Both the position numbers and the translations under genes were made by a program. From positions 16,634,608 to 16,698,607 of the forward strand of contig JAVTVX010000001.1 in the NCBI GenBank assembly GCA_033439265.1: 64,000 nucleotides of DNA, read 5' to 3'. Under the pieces are notes generated by a model. It searched no databases. It had not been told where the DNA came from and saw only the letters and a program-made list of their open reading frames with translations. The stretch comes from Dillenia suffruticosa. Its lineage: Eukaryota > Streptophyta > Magnoliopsida > Dilleniales > Dilleniaceae. Shown here piece after piece: positions 25,476 to 39,315 of this stretch. Numbering within the stretch: the stretch's first letter is position 1; every line of letters begins with the position of its first letter.

Positions 25476-26824
25476 TGTTACTTTTATTACTTTGGGAGCA
25501 ATAGTTTTGTAAGATACAATAGAGGATTCTTATTGACGATGAAATTCATTCCTCAAGCACCGTCACTTTATATGAGAGGAAGTCCCAAAATTTATGTTAA
25601 ACGCATTGACGCGGAGAGTTTTGCTCCCTCGTATTAACACCTTCATTGCTTTTTGGCCTCCCTTTTATGAAACTTACGACCCAAGCATTAAATGACTTAT
25701 GTGAAAAGCACCTGGTTTTCTTATTGGTCGATAAATAGATGATCATGGAACACAAAATAATTGCGAAACTAGAGGACGCGGGAACGACAATTGACCGTCG
25801 TTTAACGCACCGAAATACAGTTAGCCACGCCCGTGCCAGCGTGTCACGTTAAATTTGATTTTCGTCCCTTTTCCGTAATTATGCAAACTAATTATCGGAG
25901 CGATGTGAGTTTGAGTGTTGGGTGGTCGAACTTTCTTTATATAACGCACGCTACATCTTGCAAGAATAGAATGACCGACGCATTTTTGAAATTTTGAGCA
26001 GTTTCAAACCGTCACAGATGTTATTTTTGAGAAGTACATGCGAGCTCCATCTATGCCGTCGGTCACGGATCGACCCTTTGTTGCAAATAAAATTTTTTGA
26101 AAAAGACAAAATTCTTGTAACGCGTAGATATTATTCTGAATTGAGAAATTCTGCTAGCATGCGAAATCGGTCTCTCGTAATCGAGATAGAATTTTTAAAT
26201 TTCGGTCCCGAGAAGCCTAGAAGACAGTGACTTTAATCGAGGGAAAGACCTTTGTAACGGTCGTGCGACATTTCGACGGCAACGGAAATAGGTCAATGCA
26301 AAACCAATGTCCATTTTCAAGTGCGTCCGATCCACGTGTGTCCCGCACAGGTAGATCAGTGACGTTATTATACTTTTGTGTTTTGTATTTTTGTAGCTTT
26401 ACAAATCATGAGATCAACGACTAAACAAGTTCTTTTATTTCAATTTCACGAATGAGGCAAGAAAAACTCTTTCATTCTTTTGTTTTTGTTAGCAACTGGT
26501 AAACAAGTCTTCCACCGAACAGCGCACGTCACCCCCTCCTGAGCGGGCGACAGTGCGATCGTGATTTGGATATGCCGGCTTCCTTTCTCACGTTATTACA
26601 CATTTTTTGCTACCGTTGGGGCACGCTTCAATGTTTGACTCAAATGAAGCTTGGCCGTCATTAACAACAAAAGTTCCCTGTCGCATAGGCAAGATTTCAT
26701 AATAAAACATATCTAGCCACATTTCAAGAGACCGGAACGTGATATTCTTATGAATAGTCTTAAATTTTTTCGCACTTAGCGATCGGACAGAAACGAAAAA
26801 TGGAAAAACAAAAGGATAGCATTT

Positions 26825-27205
26825 TTAAGAAGATACGGGGGCGACTTTAGAACACTTCTCCCATATATCTTTGGCACCTTGATGAGCTTGCGCTACCCTG
26901 TCCTTAAGGTCTGGTCTTGTGAGACCGTGCTCAACCAATGTTGTGTGACAAGATTGTCCATTCTTTATAAGTTGGATGCAGCACTCATCGGTAACGTTAA
27001 TGAGTTCGGTGGCGAATACAAAACCGTATATCTCCTGTCCACAGTAGAAAGTTAGACCGGACTTGCACTTTTTCACAACGGCACGATACCCTGGGTAAGG
27101 CTCTGGCGCGGTGTATCGGATGTCCTTGTCCGCAAGGCATGTCGCGACCAACAGCGTTAATGCGACAAAAAAGATTGCCGAAACGGTATTGTTCCCCCTC
27201 TTCAT
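26825..27205 (-). CDS. Prolamin-like secreted protein, array copy 16
   Basis: Identical protein; unit returns to T at offset 536 and the majority haplotype. Confidence 0.87.
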   Translation of the reverse strand: MKRGNNTVSAIFFVALTLLVATCLADKDIRYTAPEPYPGYRAVVKKCKSGLTFYCGQEIYGFVFATELINVTDECCIQLIKNGQSCHTTLVEHGLTRPDLKDRVAQAHQGAKDIWEKCSKVAPVSS

Positions 27206-28554
27206 TGTTACTTTTATTACTTTGGGAGCAATAGTTTTGTAAGATACAATAGAGGATTCTTATTGACGATGAAATTCATTCCTCAAGCACCGTCACTTTA
27301 TATGAGAGGAAGTCCCAAAATTTATGTTAAACGCATTGACGCGGAGAGTTTTGCTCCCTCGTATTAACACCTTCATTGCTTTTTGGCCTCCCTTTTATGA
27401 AACTTACGACCCAAGCATTAAATGACTTATGTGAAAAGCACCTGGTTTTCTTATTGGTCGATAAATAGATGATCATGGAACACAAAATAATTGCGAAACT
27501 AGAGGACGCGGGAACGACAATTGACCGTCGTTTAACGCACCGAAATACAGTTAGCCACGCCCGTGCCAGCGTGTCACGTTAAATTTGATTTTCGTCCCTT
27601 TTCCGTAATTATGCAAACTAATTATCGGAGCGATGTGAGTTTGAGTGTTGGGTGGTCGAACTTTCTTTATATAACGCACGCTACATCTTGCAAGAATAGA
27701 ATGACCGACGCATTTTTGAAATTTTGAGCAGTTTCAAACCGTCACAGATGTTATTTTTGAGAAGTACATGCGAGCTCCATCTATGCCGTCGGTCACGGAT
27801 CGACCCTTTGTTGCAAATAAAATTTTTTGAAAAAGACAAAATTCTTGTAACGCGTAGATATTATTCTGAATTGAGAAATTCTGCTAGCATGCGAAATCGG
27901 TCTCTCGTAATCGAGATAGAATTTTTAAATTTCGGTCCCGAGAAGCCTAGAAGACAGTGACTTTAATCGAGGGAAAGACCTTTGTAACGGTCGTGCGACA
28001 TTTCGACGGCAACGGAAATAGGTCAATGCAAAACCAATGTCCATTTTCAAGTGCGTCCGATCCACGTGTGTCCCGCACAGGTAGATCAGTGACGTTATTA
28101 TACTTTTGTGTTTTGTATTTTTGTAGCTTTACAAATCATGAGATCAACGACTAAACAAGTTCTTTTATTTCAATTTCACGAATGAGGCAAGAAAAACTCT
28201 TTCATTCTTTTGTTTTTGTTAGCAACTGGTAAACAAGTCTTCCACCGAACAGCGCACGTCACCCCCTCCTGAGCGGGCGACAGTGCGATCGTGATTTGGA
28301 TATGCCGGCTTCCTTTCTCACGTTATTACACATTTTTTGCTACCGTTGGGGCACGCTTCAATGTTTGACTCAAATGAAGCTTGGCCGTCATTAACAACAA
28401 AAGTTCCCTGTCGCATAGGCAAGATTTCATAATAAAACATATCTAGCCACATTTCAAGAGACCGGAACGTGATATTCTTATGAATAGTCTTAAATTTTTT
28501 CGCACTTAGCGATCGGACAGAAACGAAAAATGGAAAAACAAAAGGATAGCATTT

Positions 28555-28935
28555 TTAAGAAGATACGGGGGCGACTTTAGAACACTTCTCCCATATATCT
28601 TTGGCACCTTGATGAGCTTGCGCTACCCTGTCCTTAAGGTCTGGTCTTGTGAGACCGTGCTCAACCAATGTTGTGTGACAAGATTGTCCATTCTTTATAA
28701 GTTGGATGCAGCACTCATCGGTAACGTTAATGAGTTCGGTGGCGAATACAAAACCGTATATCTCCTGTCCACAGTAGAAAGTTAGACCGGACTTGCACTT
28801 TTTCACAACGGCACGATACCCTGGGTAAGGCTCTGGCGCGGTGTATCGGATGTCCTTGTCCGCAAGGCATGTCGCGACCAACAGCGTTAATGCGACAAAA
28901 AAGATTGCCGAAACGGTATTGTTCCCCCTCTTCAT
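28555..28935 (-). CDS. Prolamin-like secreted protein, array copy 17
   Basis: Identical protein; majority-haplotype unit without private variants. Confidence 0.87.
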   Translation of the reverse strand: MKRGNNTVSAIFFVALTLLVATCLADKDIRYTAPEPYPGYRAVVKKCKSGLTFYCGQEIYGFVFATELINVTDECCIQLIKNGQSCHTTLVEHGLTRPDLKDRVAQAHQGAKDIWEKCSKVAPVSS

Positions 28936-30284
28936 TGTTACTTTTATTACTTTGGGAGCAATAGTTTTGTAAGATACAATAGAGGATTCTTATTGACGAT
29001 GAAATTCATTCCTCAAGCACCGTCACTTTATATGAGAGGAAGTCCCAAAATTTATGTTAAACGCATTGACGCGGAGAGTTTTGCTCCCTCGTATTAACAC
29101 CTTCATTGCTTTTTGGCCTCCCTTTTATGAAACTTACGACCCAAGCATTAAATGACTTATGTGAAAAGCACCTGGTTTTCTTATTGGTCGATAAATAGAT
29201 GATCATGGAACACAAAATAATTGCGAAACTAGAGGACGCGGGAACGACAATTGACCGTCGTTTAACGCACCGAAATACAGTTAGCCACGCCCGTGCCAGC
29301 GTGTCACGTTAAATTTGATTTTCGTCCCTTTTCCGTAATTATGCAAACTAATTATCGGAGCGATGTGAGTTTGAGTGTTGGGTGGTCGAACTTTCTTTAT
29401 ATAACGCACGCTACATCTTGCAAGAATAGAATGACCGACGCATTTTTGAAATTTTGAGCAGTTTCAAACCGTCACAGATGTTATTTTTGAGAAGTACATG
29501 CGAGCTCCATCTATGCCGTCGGTCACGGATCGACCCTTTGTTGCAAATAAAATTTTTTGAAAAAGACAAAATTCTTGTAACGCGTAGATATTATTCTGAA
29601 TTGAGAAATTCTGCTAGCATGCGAAATCGGTCTCTCGTAATCGAGATAGAATTTTTAAATTTCGGTCCCGAGAAGCCTAGAAGACAGTGACTTTAATCGA
29701 GGGAAAGACCTTTGTAACGGTCGTGCGACATTTCGACGGCAACGGAAATAGGTCAATGCAAAACCAATGTCCATTTTCAAGTGCGTCCGATCCACGTGTG
29801 TCCCGCACAGGTAGATCAGTGACGTTATTATACTTTTGTGTTTTGTATTTTTGTAGCTTTACAAATCATGAGATCAACGACTAAACAAGTTCTTTTATTT
29901 CAATTTCACGAATGAGGCAAGAAAAACTCTTTCATTCTTTTGTTTTTGTTAGCAACTGGTAAACAAGTCTTCCACCGAACAGCGCACGTCACCCCCTCCT
30001 GAGCGGGCGACAGTGCGATCGTGATTTGGATATGCCGGCTTCCTTTCTCACGTTATTACACATTTTTTGCTACCGTTGGGGCACGCTTCAATGTTTGACT
30101 CAAATGAAGCTTGGCCGTCATTAACAACAAAAGTTCCCTGTCGCATAGGCAAGATTTCATAATAAAACATATCTAGCCACATTTCAAGAGACCGGAACGT
30201 GATATTCTTATGAATAGTCTTAAATTTTTTCGCACTTAGCGATCGGACAGAAACGAAAAATGGAAAAACAAAAGGATAGCATTT

Positions 30285-30665
30285 TTAAGAAGATACGGGG
30301 GCGACTTTAGAACACTTCTCCCATATATCTTTGGCACCTTGATGAGCTTGCGCTACCCTGTCCTTAAGGTCTGGTCTTGTGAGACCGTGCTCAACCAATG
30401 TTGTGTGACAAGATTGTCCATTCTTTATAAGTTGGATGCAGCACTCATCGGTAACGTTAATGAGTTCGGTGGCGAATACAAAACCGTATATCTCCTGTCC
30501 ACAGTAGAAAGTTAGACCGGACTTGCACTTTTTCACAACGGCACGATACCCTGGGTAAGGCTCTGGCGCGGTGTATCGGATGTCCTTGTCCGCAAGGCAT
30601 GTCGCGACCAACAGCGTTAATGCGACAAAAAAGATTGCCGAAACGGTATTGTTCCCCCTCTTCAT
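30285..30665 (-). CDS. Prolamin-like secreted protein, array copy 18
   Basis: Identical protein; majority-haplotype unit without private variants. Confidence 0.87.
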   Translation of the reverse strand: MKRGNNTVSAIFFVALTLLVATCLADKDIRYTAPEPYPGYRAVVKKCKSGLTFYCGQEIYGFVFATELINVTDECCIQLIKNGQSCHTTLVEHGLTRPDLKDRVAQAHQGAKDIWEKCSKVAPVSS

Positions 30666-32014
30666 TGTTACTTTTATTACTTTGGGAGCAATAGTTTTGT
30701 AAGATACAATAGAGGATTCTTATTGACGATGAAATTCATTCCTCAAGCACCGTCACTTTATATGAGAGGAAGTCCCAAAATTTATGTTAAACGCATTGAC
30801 GCGGAGAGTTTTGCTCCCTCGTATTAACACCTTCATTGCTTTTTGGCCTCCCTTTTATGAAACTTACGACCCAAGCATTAAATGACTTATGTGAAAAGCA
30901 CCTGGTTTTCTTATTGGTCGATAAATAGATGATCATGGAACACAAAATAATTGCGAAACTAGAGGACGCGGGAACGACAATTGACCGTCGTTTAACGCAC
31001 CGAAATACAGTTAGCCACGCCCGTGCCAGCGTGTCACGTTAAATTTGATTTTCGTCCCTTTTCCGTAATTATGCAAACTAATTATCGGAGCGATGTGAGT
31101 TTGAGTGTTGGGTGGTCGAACTTTCTTTATATAACGCACGCTACATCTTGCAAGAATAGAATGACCGACGCATTTTTGAAATTTTGAGCAGTTTCAAACC
31201 GTCACAGATGTTATTTTTGAGAAGTACATGCGAGCTCCATCTATGCCGTCGGTCACGGATCGACCCTTTGTTGCAAATAAAATTTTTTGAAAAAGACAAA
31301 ATTCTTGTAACGCGTAGATATTATTCTGAATTGAGAAATTCTGCTAGCATGCGAAATCGGTCTCTCGTAATCGAGATAGAATTTTTAAATTTCGGTCCCG
31401 AGAAGCCTAGAAGACAGTGACTTTAATCGAGGGAAAGACCTTTGTAACGGTCGTGCGACATTTCGACGGCAACGGAAATAGGTCAATGCAAAACCAATGT
31501 CCATTTTCAAGTGCGTCCGATCCACGTGTGTCCCGCACAGGTAGATCAGTGACGTTATTATACTTTTGTGTTTTGTATTTTTGTAGCTTTACAAATCATG
31601 AGATCAACGACTAAACAAGTTCTTTTATTTCAATTTCACGAATGAGGCAAGAAAAACTCTTTCATTCTTTTGTTTTTGTTAGCAACTGGTAAACAAGTCT
31701 TCCACCGAACAGCGCACGTCACCCCCTCCTGAGCGGGCGACAGTGCGATCGTGATTTGGATATGCCGGCTTCCTTTCTCACGTTATTACACATTTTTTGC
31801 TACCGTTGGGGCACGCTTCAATGTTTGACTCAAATGAAGCTTGGCCGTCATTAACAACAAAAGTTCCCTGTCGCATAGGCAAGATTTCATAATAAAACAT
31901 ATCTAGCCACATTTCAAGAGACCGGAACGTGATATTCTTATGAATAGTCTTAAATTTTTTCGCACTTAGCGATCGGACAGAAACGAAAAATGGAAAAACA
32001 AAAGGATAGCATTT

Positions 32015-32395
32015 TTAAGAAGATACGGGGGCGACTTTAGAACACTTCTCCCATATATCTTTGGCACCTTGATGAGCTTGCGCTACCCTGTCCTTAAGGT
32101 CTGGTCTTGTGAGACCGTGCTCAACCAATGTTGTGTGACAAGATTGTCCATTCTTTATAAGTTGGATGCAGCACTCATCGGTAACGTTAATGAGTTCGGT
32201 GGCGAATACAAAACCGTATATCTCCTGTCCACAGTAGAAAGTTAGACCGGACTTGCACTTTTTCACAACGGCACGATACCCTGGGTAAGGCTCTGGCGCG
32301 GTGTATCGGATGTCCTTGTCCGCAAGGCATGTCGCGACCAACAGCGTTAATGCGACAAAAAAGATTGCCGAAACGGTATTGTTCCCCCTCTTCAT
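32015..32395 (-). CDS. Prolamin-like secreted protein, array copy 19
   Basis: Identical protein; majority-haplotype unit without private variants. Confidence 0.87.
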   Translation of the reverse strand: MKRGNNTVSAIFFVALTLLVATCLADKDIRYTAPEPYPGYRAVVKKCKSGLTFYCGQEIYGFVFATELINVTDECCIQLIKNGQSCHTTLVEHGLTRPDLKDRVAQAHQGAKDIWEKCSKVAPVSS

Positions 32396-33744
32396 TGTTA
32401 CTTTTATTACTTTGGGAGCAATAGTTTTGTAAGATACAATAGAGGATTCTTATTGACGATGAAATTCATTCCTCAAGCACCGTCACTTTATATGAGAGGA
32501 AGTCCCAAAATTTATGTTAAACGCATTGACGCGGAGAGTTTTGCTCCCTCGTATTAACACCTTCATTGCTTTTTGGCCTCCCTTTTATGAAACTTACGAC
32601 CCAAGCATTAAATGACTTATGTGAAAAGCACCTGGTTTTCTTATTGGTCGATAAATAGATGATCATGGAACACAAAATAATTGCGAAACTAGAGGACGCG
32701 GGAACGACAATTGACCGTCGTTTAACGCACCGAAATACAGTTAGCCACGCCCGTGCCAGCGTGTCACGTTAAATTTGATTTTCGTCCCTTTTCCGTAATT
32801 ATGCAAACTAATTATCGGAGCGATGTGAGTTTGAGTGTTGGGTGGTCGAACTTTCTTTATATAACGCACGCTACATCTTGCAAGAATAGAATGACCGACG
32901 CATTTTTGAAATTTTGAGCAGTTTCAAACCGTCACAGATGTTATTTTTGAGAAGTACATGCGAGCTCCATCTATGCCGTCGGTCACGGATCGACCCTTTG
33001 TTGCAAATAAAATTTTTTGAAAAAGACAAAATTCTTGTAACGCGTAGATATTATTCTGAATTGAGAAATTCTGCTAGCATGCGAAATCGGTCTCTCGTAA
33101 TCGAGATAGAATTTTTAAATTTCGGTCCCGAGAAGCCTAGAAGACAGTGACTTTAATCGAGGGAAAGACCTTTGTAACGGTCGTGCGACATTTCGACGGC
33201 AACGGAAATAGGTCAATGCAAAACCAATGTCCATTTTCAAGTGCGTCCGATCCACGTGTGTCCCGCACAGGTAGATCAGTGACGTTATTATACTTTTGTG
33301 TTTTGTATTTTTGTAGCTTTACAAATCATGAGATCAACGACTAAACAAGTTCTTTTATTTCAATTTCACGAATGAGGCAAGAAAAACTCTTTCATTCTTT
33401 TGTTTTTGTTAGCAACTGGTAAACAAGTCTTCCACCGAACAGCGCACGTCACCCCCTCCTGAGCGGGCGACAGTGCGATCGTGATTTGGATATGCCGGCT
33501 TCCTTTCTCACGTTATTACACATTTTTTGCTACCGTTGGGGCACGCTTCAATGTTTGACTCAAATGAAGCTTGGCCGTCATTAACAACAAAAGTTCCCTG
33601 TCGCATAGGCAAGATTTCATAATAAAACATATCTAGCCACATTTCAAGAGACCGGAACGTGATATTCTTATGAATAGTCTTAAATTTTTTCGCACTTAGC
33701 GATCGGACAGAAACGAAAAATGGAAAAACAAAAGGATAGCATTT

Positions 33745-34125
33745 TTAAGAAGATACGGGGGCGACTTTAGAACACTTCTCCCATATATCTTTGGCACCTT
33801 GATGAGCTTGCGCTACCCTGTCCTTAAGGTCTGGTCTTGTGAGACCGTGCTCAACCAATGTTGTGTGACAAGATTGTCCATTCTTTATAAGTTGGATGCA
33901 GCACTCATCGGTAACGTTAATGAGTTCGGTGGCGAATACAAAACCGTATATCTCCTGTCCACAGTAGAAAGTTAGACCGGACTTGCACTTTTTCACAACG
34001 GCACGATACCCTGGGTAAGGCTCTGGCGCGGTGTATCGGATGTCCTTGTCCGCAAGGCATGTCGCGACCAACAGCGTTAATGCGACAAAAAAGATTGCCG
34101 AAACGGTATTGTTCCCCCTCTTCAT
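33745..34125 (-). CDS. Prolamin-like secreted protein, array copy 20
   Basis: Identical protein; majority-haplotype unit without private variants. Confidence 0.87.
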   Translation of the reverse strand: MKRGNNTVSAIFFVALTLLVATCLADKDIRYTAPEPYPGYRAVVKKCKSGLTFYCGQEIYGFVFATELINVTDECCIQLIKNGQSCHTTLVEHGLTRPDLKDRVAQAHQGAKDIWEKCSKVAPVSS

Positions 34126-35474
34126 TGTTACTTTTATTACTTTGGGAGCAATAGTTTTGTAAGATACAATAGAGGATTCTTATTGACGATGAAATTCATT
34201 CCTCAAGCACCGTCACTTTATATGAGAGGAAGTCCCAAAATTTATGTTAAACGCATTGACGCGGAGAGTTTTGCTCCCTCGTATTAACACCTTCATTGCT
34301 TTTTGGCCTCCCTTTTATGAAACTTACGACCCAAGCATTAAATGACTTATGTGAAAAGCACCTGGTTTTCTTATTGGTCGATAAATAGATGATCATGGAA
34401 CACAAAATAATTGCGAAACTAGAGGACGCGGGAACGACAATTGACCGTCGTTTAACGCACCGAAATACAGTTAGCCACGCCCGTGCCAGCGTGTCACGTT
34501 AAATTTGATTTTCGTCCCTTTTCCGTAATTATGCAAACTAATTATCGGAGCGATGTGAGTTTGAGTGTTGGGTGGTCGAACTTTCTTTATATAACGCACG
34601 CTACATCTTGCAAGAATAGAATGACCGACGCATTTTTGAAATTTTGAGCAGTTTCAAACCGTCACAGATGTTATTTTTGAGAAGTACATGCGAGCTCCAT
34701 CTATGCCGTCGGTCACGGATCGACCCTTTGTTGCAAATAAAATTTTTTGAAAAAGACAAAATTCTTGTAACGCGTAGATATTATTCTGAATTGAGAAATT
34801 CTGCTAGCATGCGAAATCGGTCTCTCGTAATCGAGATAGAATTTTTAAATTTCGGTCCCGAGAAGCCTAGAAGACAGTGACTTTAATCGAGGGAAAGACC
34901 TTTGTAACGGTCGTGCGACATTTCGACGGCAACGGAAATAGGTCAATGCAAAACCAATGTCCATTTTCAAGTGCGTCCGATCCACGTGTGTCCCGCACAG
35001 GTAGATCAGTGACGTTATTATACTTTTGTGTTTTGTATTTTTGTAGCTTTACAAATCATGAGATCAACGACTAAACAAGTTCTTTTATTTCAATTTCACG
35101 AATGAGGCAAGAAAAACTCTTTCATTCTTTTGTTTTTGTTAGCAACTGGTAAACAAGTCTTCCACCGAACAGCGCACGTCACCCCCTCCTGAGCGGGCGA
35201 CAGTGCGATCGTGATTTGGATATGCCGGCTTCCTTTCTCACGTTATTACACATTTTTTGCTACCGTTGGGGCACGCTTCAATGTTTGACTCAAATGAAGC
35301 TTGGCCGTCATTAACAACAAAAGTTCCCTGTCGCATAGGCAAGATTTCATAATAAAACATATCTAGCCACATTTCAAGAGACCGGAACGTGATATTCTTA
35401 TGAATAGTCTTAAATTTTTTCGCACTTAGCGATCGGACAGAAACGAAAAATGGAAAAACAAAAGGATAGCATTT

Positions 35475-35855
35475 TTAAGAAGATACGGGGGCGACTTTAG
35501 AACACTTCTCCCATATATCTTTGGCACCTTGATGAGCTTGCGCTACCCTGTCCTTAAGGTCTGGTCTTGTGAGACCGTGCTCAACCAATGTTGTGTGACA
35601 AGATTGTCCATTCTTTATAAGTTGGATGCAGCACTCATCGGTAACGTTAATGAGTTCGGTGGCGAATACAAAACCGTATATCTCCTGTCCACAGTAGAAA
35701 GTTAGACCGGACTTGCACTTTTTCACAACGGCACGATACCCTGGGTAAGGCTCTGGCGCGGTGTATCGGATGTCCTTGTCCGCAAGGCATGTCGCGACCA
35801 ACAGCGTTAATGCGACAAAAAAGATTGCCGAAACGGTATTGTTCCCCCTCTTCAT
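35475..35855 (-). CDS. Prolamin-like secreted protein, array copy 21
   Basis: Identical protein; last unit with G at the offset-613 site (35213). Confidence 0.87.
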   Translation of the reverse strand: MKRGNNTVSAIFFVALTLLVATCLADKDIRYTAPEPYPGYRAVVKKCKSGLTFYCGQEIYGFVFATELINVTDECCIQLIKNGQSCHTTLVEHGLTRPDLKDRVAQAHQGAKDIWEKCSKVAPVSS

Positions 35856-37204
35856 TGTTACTTTTATTACTTTGGGAGCAATAGTTTTGTAAGATACAAT
35901 AGAGGATTCTTATTGACGATGAAATTCATTCCTCAAGCACCGTCACTTTATATGAGAGGAAGTCCCAAAATTTATGTTAAACGCATTGACGCGGAGAGTT
36001 TTGCTCCCTCGTATTAACACCTTCATTGCTTTTTGGCCTCCCTTTTATGAAACTTACGACCCAAGCATTAAATGACTTATGTGAAAAGCACCTGGTTTTC
36101 TTATTGGTCGATAAATAGATGATCATGGAACACAAAATAATTGCGAAACTAGAGGACGCGGGAACGACAATTGACCGTCGTTTAACGCACCGAAATACAG
36201 TTAGCCACGCCCGTGCCAGCGTGTCACGTTAAATTTGATTTTCGTCCCTTTTCCGTAATTATGCAAACTAATTATCGGAGCGATGTGAGTTTGAGTGTTG
36301 GGTGGTCGAACTTTCTTTATATAACGCACGCTACATCTTGCAAGAATAGAATGACCGACGCATTTTTGAAATTTTGAGCAGTTTCAAACCGTCACAGATG
36401 TTATTTTTGAGAAGTACATGCGAGCTCCATCTATGCCGTCGGTCACGGATCGACCCTTTGTTGCAAATAAAATTTTTTGAAAAAGACAAAATTCTTGTAA
36501 CGCGTAGATATTATTCTGAATTGAGAAATTCTGCTAGCATGCGAAATCGGTCTCTCGTAATCGAGATAGAATTTTTAAATTTCGGTCCCGAGAAGCCTAG
36601 AAGACAGTGACTTTAATCGAGGGAAAGACCTTTGTAACGGTCGTGCGACATTTCGACGGCAACGGAAATAGGTCAATGCAAAACCAATGTCCATTTTCAA
36701 GTGCGTCCGATCCACGTGTGTCCCGCACAGGTAGATCAGTGACGTTATTATACTTTTGTGTTTTGTATTTTTGTAGCTTTACAAATCATGAGATCAACGA
36801 CTAAACAAGTTCTTTTATTTCAATTTCACGAATGAGGCAAGAAAAACTCTTTCATTCTTTTGTTTTTGTTAGCAACTGGTAAACAAGTCTTCCACCGAAC
36901 AGCGCACGTCACCCCCTCCTGAGCGGGCGACAGTGCGATCGTAATTTGGATATGCCGGCTTCCTTTCTCACGTTATTACACATTTTTTGCTACCGTTGGG
37001 GCACGCTTCAATGTTTGACTCAAATGAAGCTTGGCCGTCATTAACAACAAAAGTTCCCTGTCGCATAGGCAAGATTTCATAATAAAACATATCTAGCCAC
37101 ATTTCAAGAGACCGGAACGTGATATTCTTATGAATAGTCTTAAATTTTTTCGCACTTAGCGATCGGACAGAAACGAAAAATGGAAAAACAAAAGGATAGC
37201 ATTT

Positions 37205-37585
37205 TTAAGAAGATACGGGGGCGACTTTAGAACACTTCTCCCATATATCTTTGGCACCTTGATGAGCTTGCGCTACCCTGTCCTTAAGGTCTGGTCTTGT
37301 GAGACCGTGCTCAACCAATGTTGTGTGACAAGATTGTCCATTCTTTATAAGTTGGATGCAGCACTCATCGGTAACGTTAATGAGTTCGGTGGCGAATACA
37401 AAACCGTATATCTCCTGTCCACAGTAGAAAGTTAGACCGGACTTGCACTTTTTCACAACGGCACGATACCCTGGGTAAGGCTCTGGCGCGGTGTATCGGA
37501 TGTCCTTGTCCGCAAGGCATGTCGCGACCAACAGCGTTAATGCGACAAAAAAGATTGCCGAAACGGTATTGTTCCCCCTCTTCAT
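37205..37585 (-). CDS. Prolamin-like secreted protein, array copy 22
   Basis: Identical protein; the unit reverts to A at the offset-613 site (36943), the state also seen in the diverged units 25 and 26 and therefore probably ancestral. Confidence 0.87.
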   Translation of the reverse strand: MKRGNNTVSAIFFVALTLLVATCLADKDIRYTAPEPYPGYRAVVKKCKSGLTFYCGQEIYGFVFATELINVTDECCIQLIKNGQSCHTTLVEHGLTRPDLKDRVAQAHQGAKDIWEKCSKVAPVSS

Positions 37586-38934
37586 TGTTACTTTTATTAC
37601 TTTGGGAGCAATAGTTTTGTAAGATACAATAGAGGATTCTTATTGACGATGAAATTCATTCCTCAAGCACCGTCACTTTATATGAGAGGAAGTCCCAAAA
37701 TTTATGTTAAACGCATTGACGCGGAGAGTTTTGCTCCCTCGTATTAACACCTTCATTGCTTTTTGGCCTCCCTTTTATGAAACTTACGACCCAAGCATTA
37801 AATGACTTATGTGAAAAGCACCTGGTTTTCTTATTGGTCGATAAATAGATGATCATGGAACACAAAATAATTGCGAAACTAGAGGACGCGGGAACGACAA
37901 TTGACCGTCGTTTAACGCACCGAAATACAGTTAGCCACGCCCGTGCCAGCGTGTCACGTTAAATTTGATTTTCGTCCCTTTTCCGTAATTATGCAAACTA
38001 ATTATCGGAGCGATGTGAGTTTGAGTGTTGGGTGGTCGAACTTTCTTTATATAACGCACGCTACATCTTGCAAGAATAGAATGACCGACGCATTTTTGAA
38101 ATTTTGAGCAGTTTCAAACCGTCACAGATGTTATTTTTGAGAAGTACATGCGAGCTCCATCTATGCCGTCGGTCACGGATCGACCCTTTGTTGCAAATAA
38201 AATTTTTTGAAAAAGACAAAATTCTTGTAACGCGTAGATATTATTCTGAATTGAGAAATTCTGCTAGCATGCGAAATCGGTCTCTCGTAATCGAGATAGA
38301 ATTTTTAAATTTCGGTCCCGAGAAGCCTAGAAGACAGTGACTTTAATCGAGGGAAAGACCTTTGTAACGGTCGTGCGACATTTCGACGGCAACGGAAATA
38401 GGTCAATGCAAAACCAATGTCCATTTTCAAGTGCGTCCGATCCACGTGTGTCCCGCACAGGTAGATCAGTGACGTTATTATACTTTTGTGTTTTGTATTT
38501 TTGTAGCTTTACAAATCATGAGATCAACGACTAAACAAGTTCTTTTATTTCAATTTCACGAATGAGGCAAGAAAAACTCTTTCATTCTTTTGTTTTTGTT
38601 AGCAACTGGTAAACAAGTCTTCCACCGAACAGCGCACGTCACCCCCTCCTGAGCGGGCGACAGTGCGATCGTAATTTGGATATGTCGGCTTCCTTTCTCA
38701 CGTTATTACACATTTTTTGCTACCGTTGGGGCACGCTTCAATGTTTGACTCAAATGAAGCTTGGCCGTCATTAACAACAAAAGTTCCCTGTCGCATAGGC
38801 AAGATTTCATAATAAAACATATCTAGCCACATTTCAAGAGACCGGAACGTGATATTCTTATGAATAGTCTTAAATTTTTTCGCACTTAGCGATCGGACAG
38901 AAACGAAAAATGGAAAAACAAAAGGATAGCATTT

Positions 38935-39315
38935 TTAAGAAGATACGGGGGCGACTTTAGAACACTTCTCCCATATATCTTTGGCACCTTGATGAGCTTG
39001 CGCTACCCTGTCCTTAAGGTCTGGTCTTGTGAGACCGTGCTCAACCAATGTTGTGTGACAAGATTGTCCATTCTTTATAAGTTGGATGCAGCACTCATCG
39101 GTAACGTTAATGAGTTCGGTGGCGAATACAAAACCGTATATCTCCTGTCCACAGTAGAAAGTTAGACCGGACTTGCACTTTTTCACAACGGCACGATACC
39201 CTGGGTAAGGCTCTGGCGCGGTGTATCGGATGTCCTTGTCCGCAAGGCATGTCGCGACCAACAGCGTTAATGCGACAAAAAAGATTGCCGAAACGGTATT
39301 GTTCCCCCTCTTCAT
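38935..39315 (-). CDS. Prolamin-like secreted protein, array copy 23
   Basis: Identical protein; A at the offset-613 site (38673) and a private C-to-T at 38685. Confidence 0.87.
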   Translation of the reverse strand: MKRGNNTVSAIFFVALTLLVATCLADKDIRYTAPEPYPGYRAVVKKCKSGLTFYCGQEIYGFVFATELINVTDECCIQLIKNGQSCHTTLVEHGLTRPDLKDRVAQAHQGAKDIWEKCSKVAPVSS

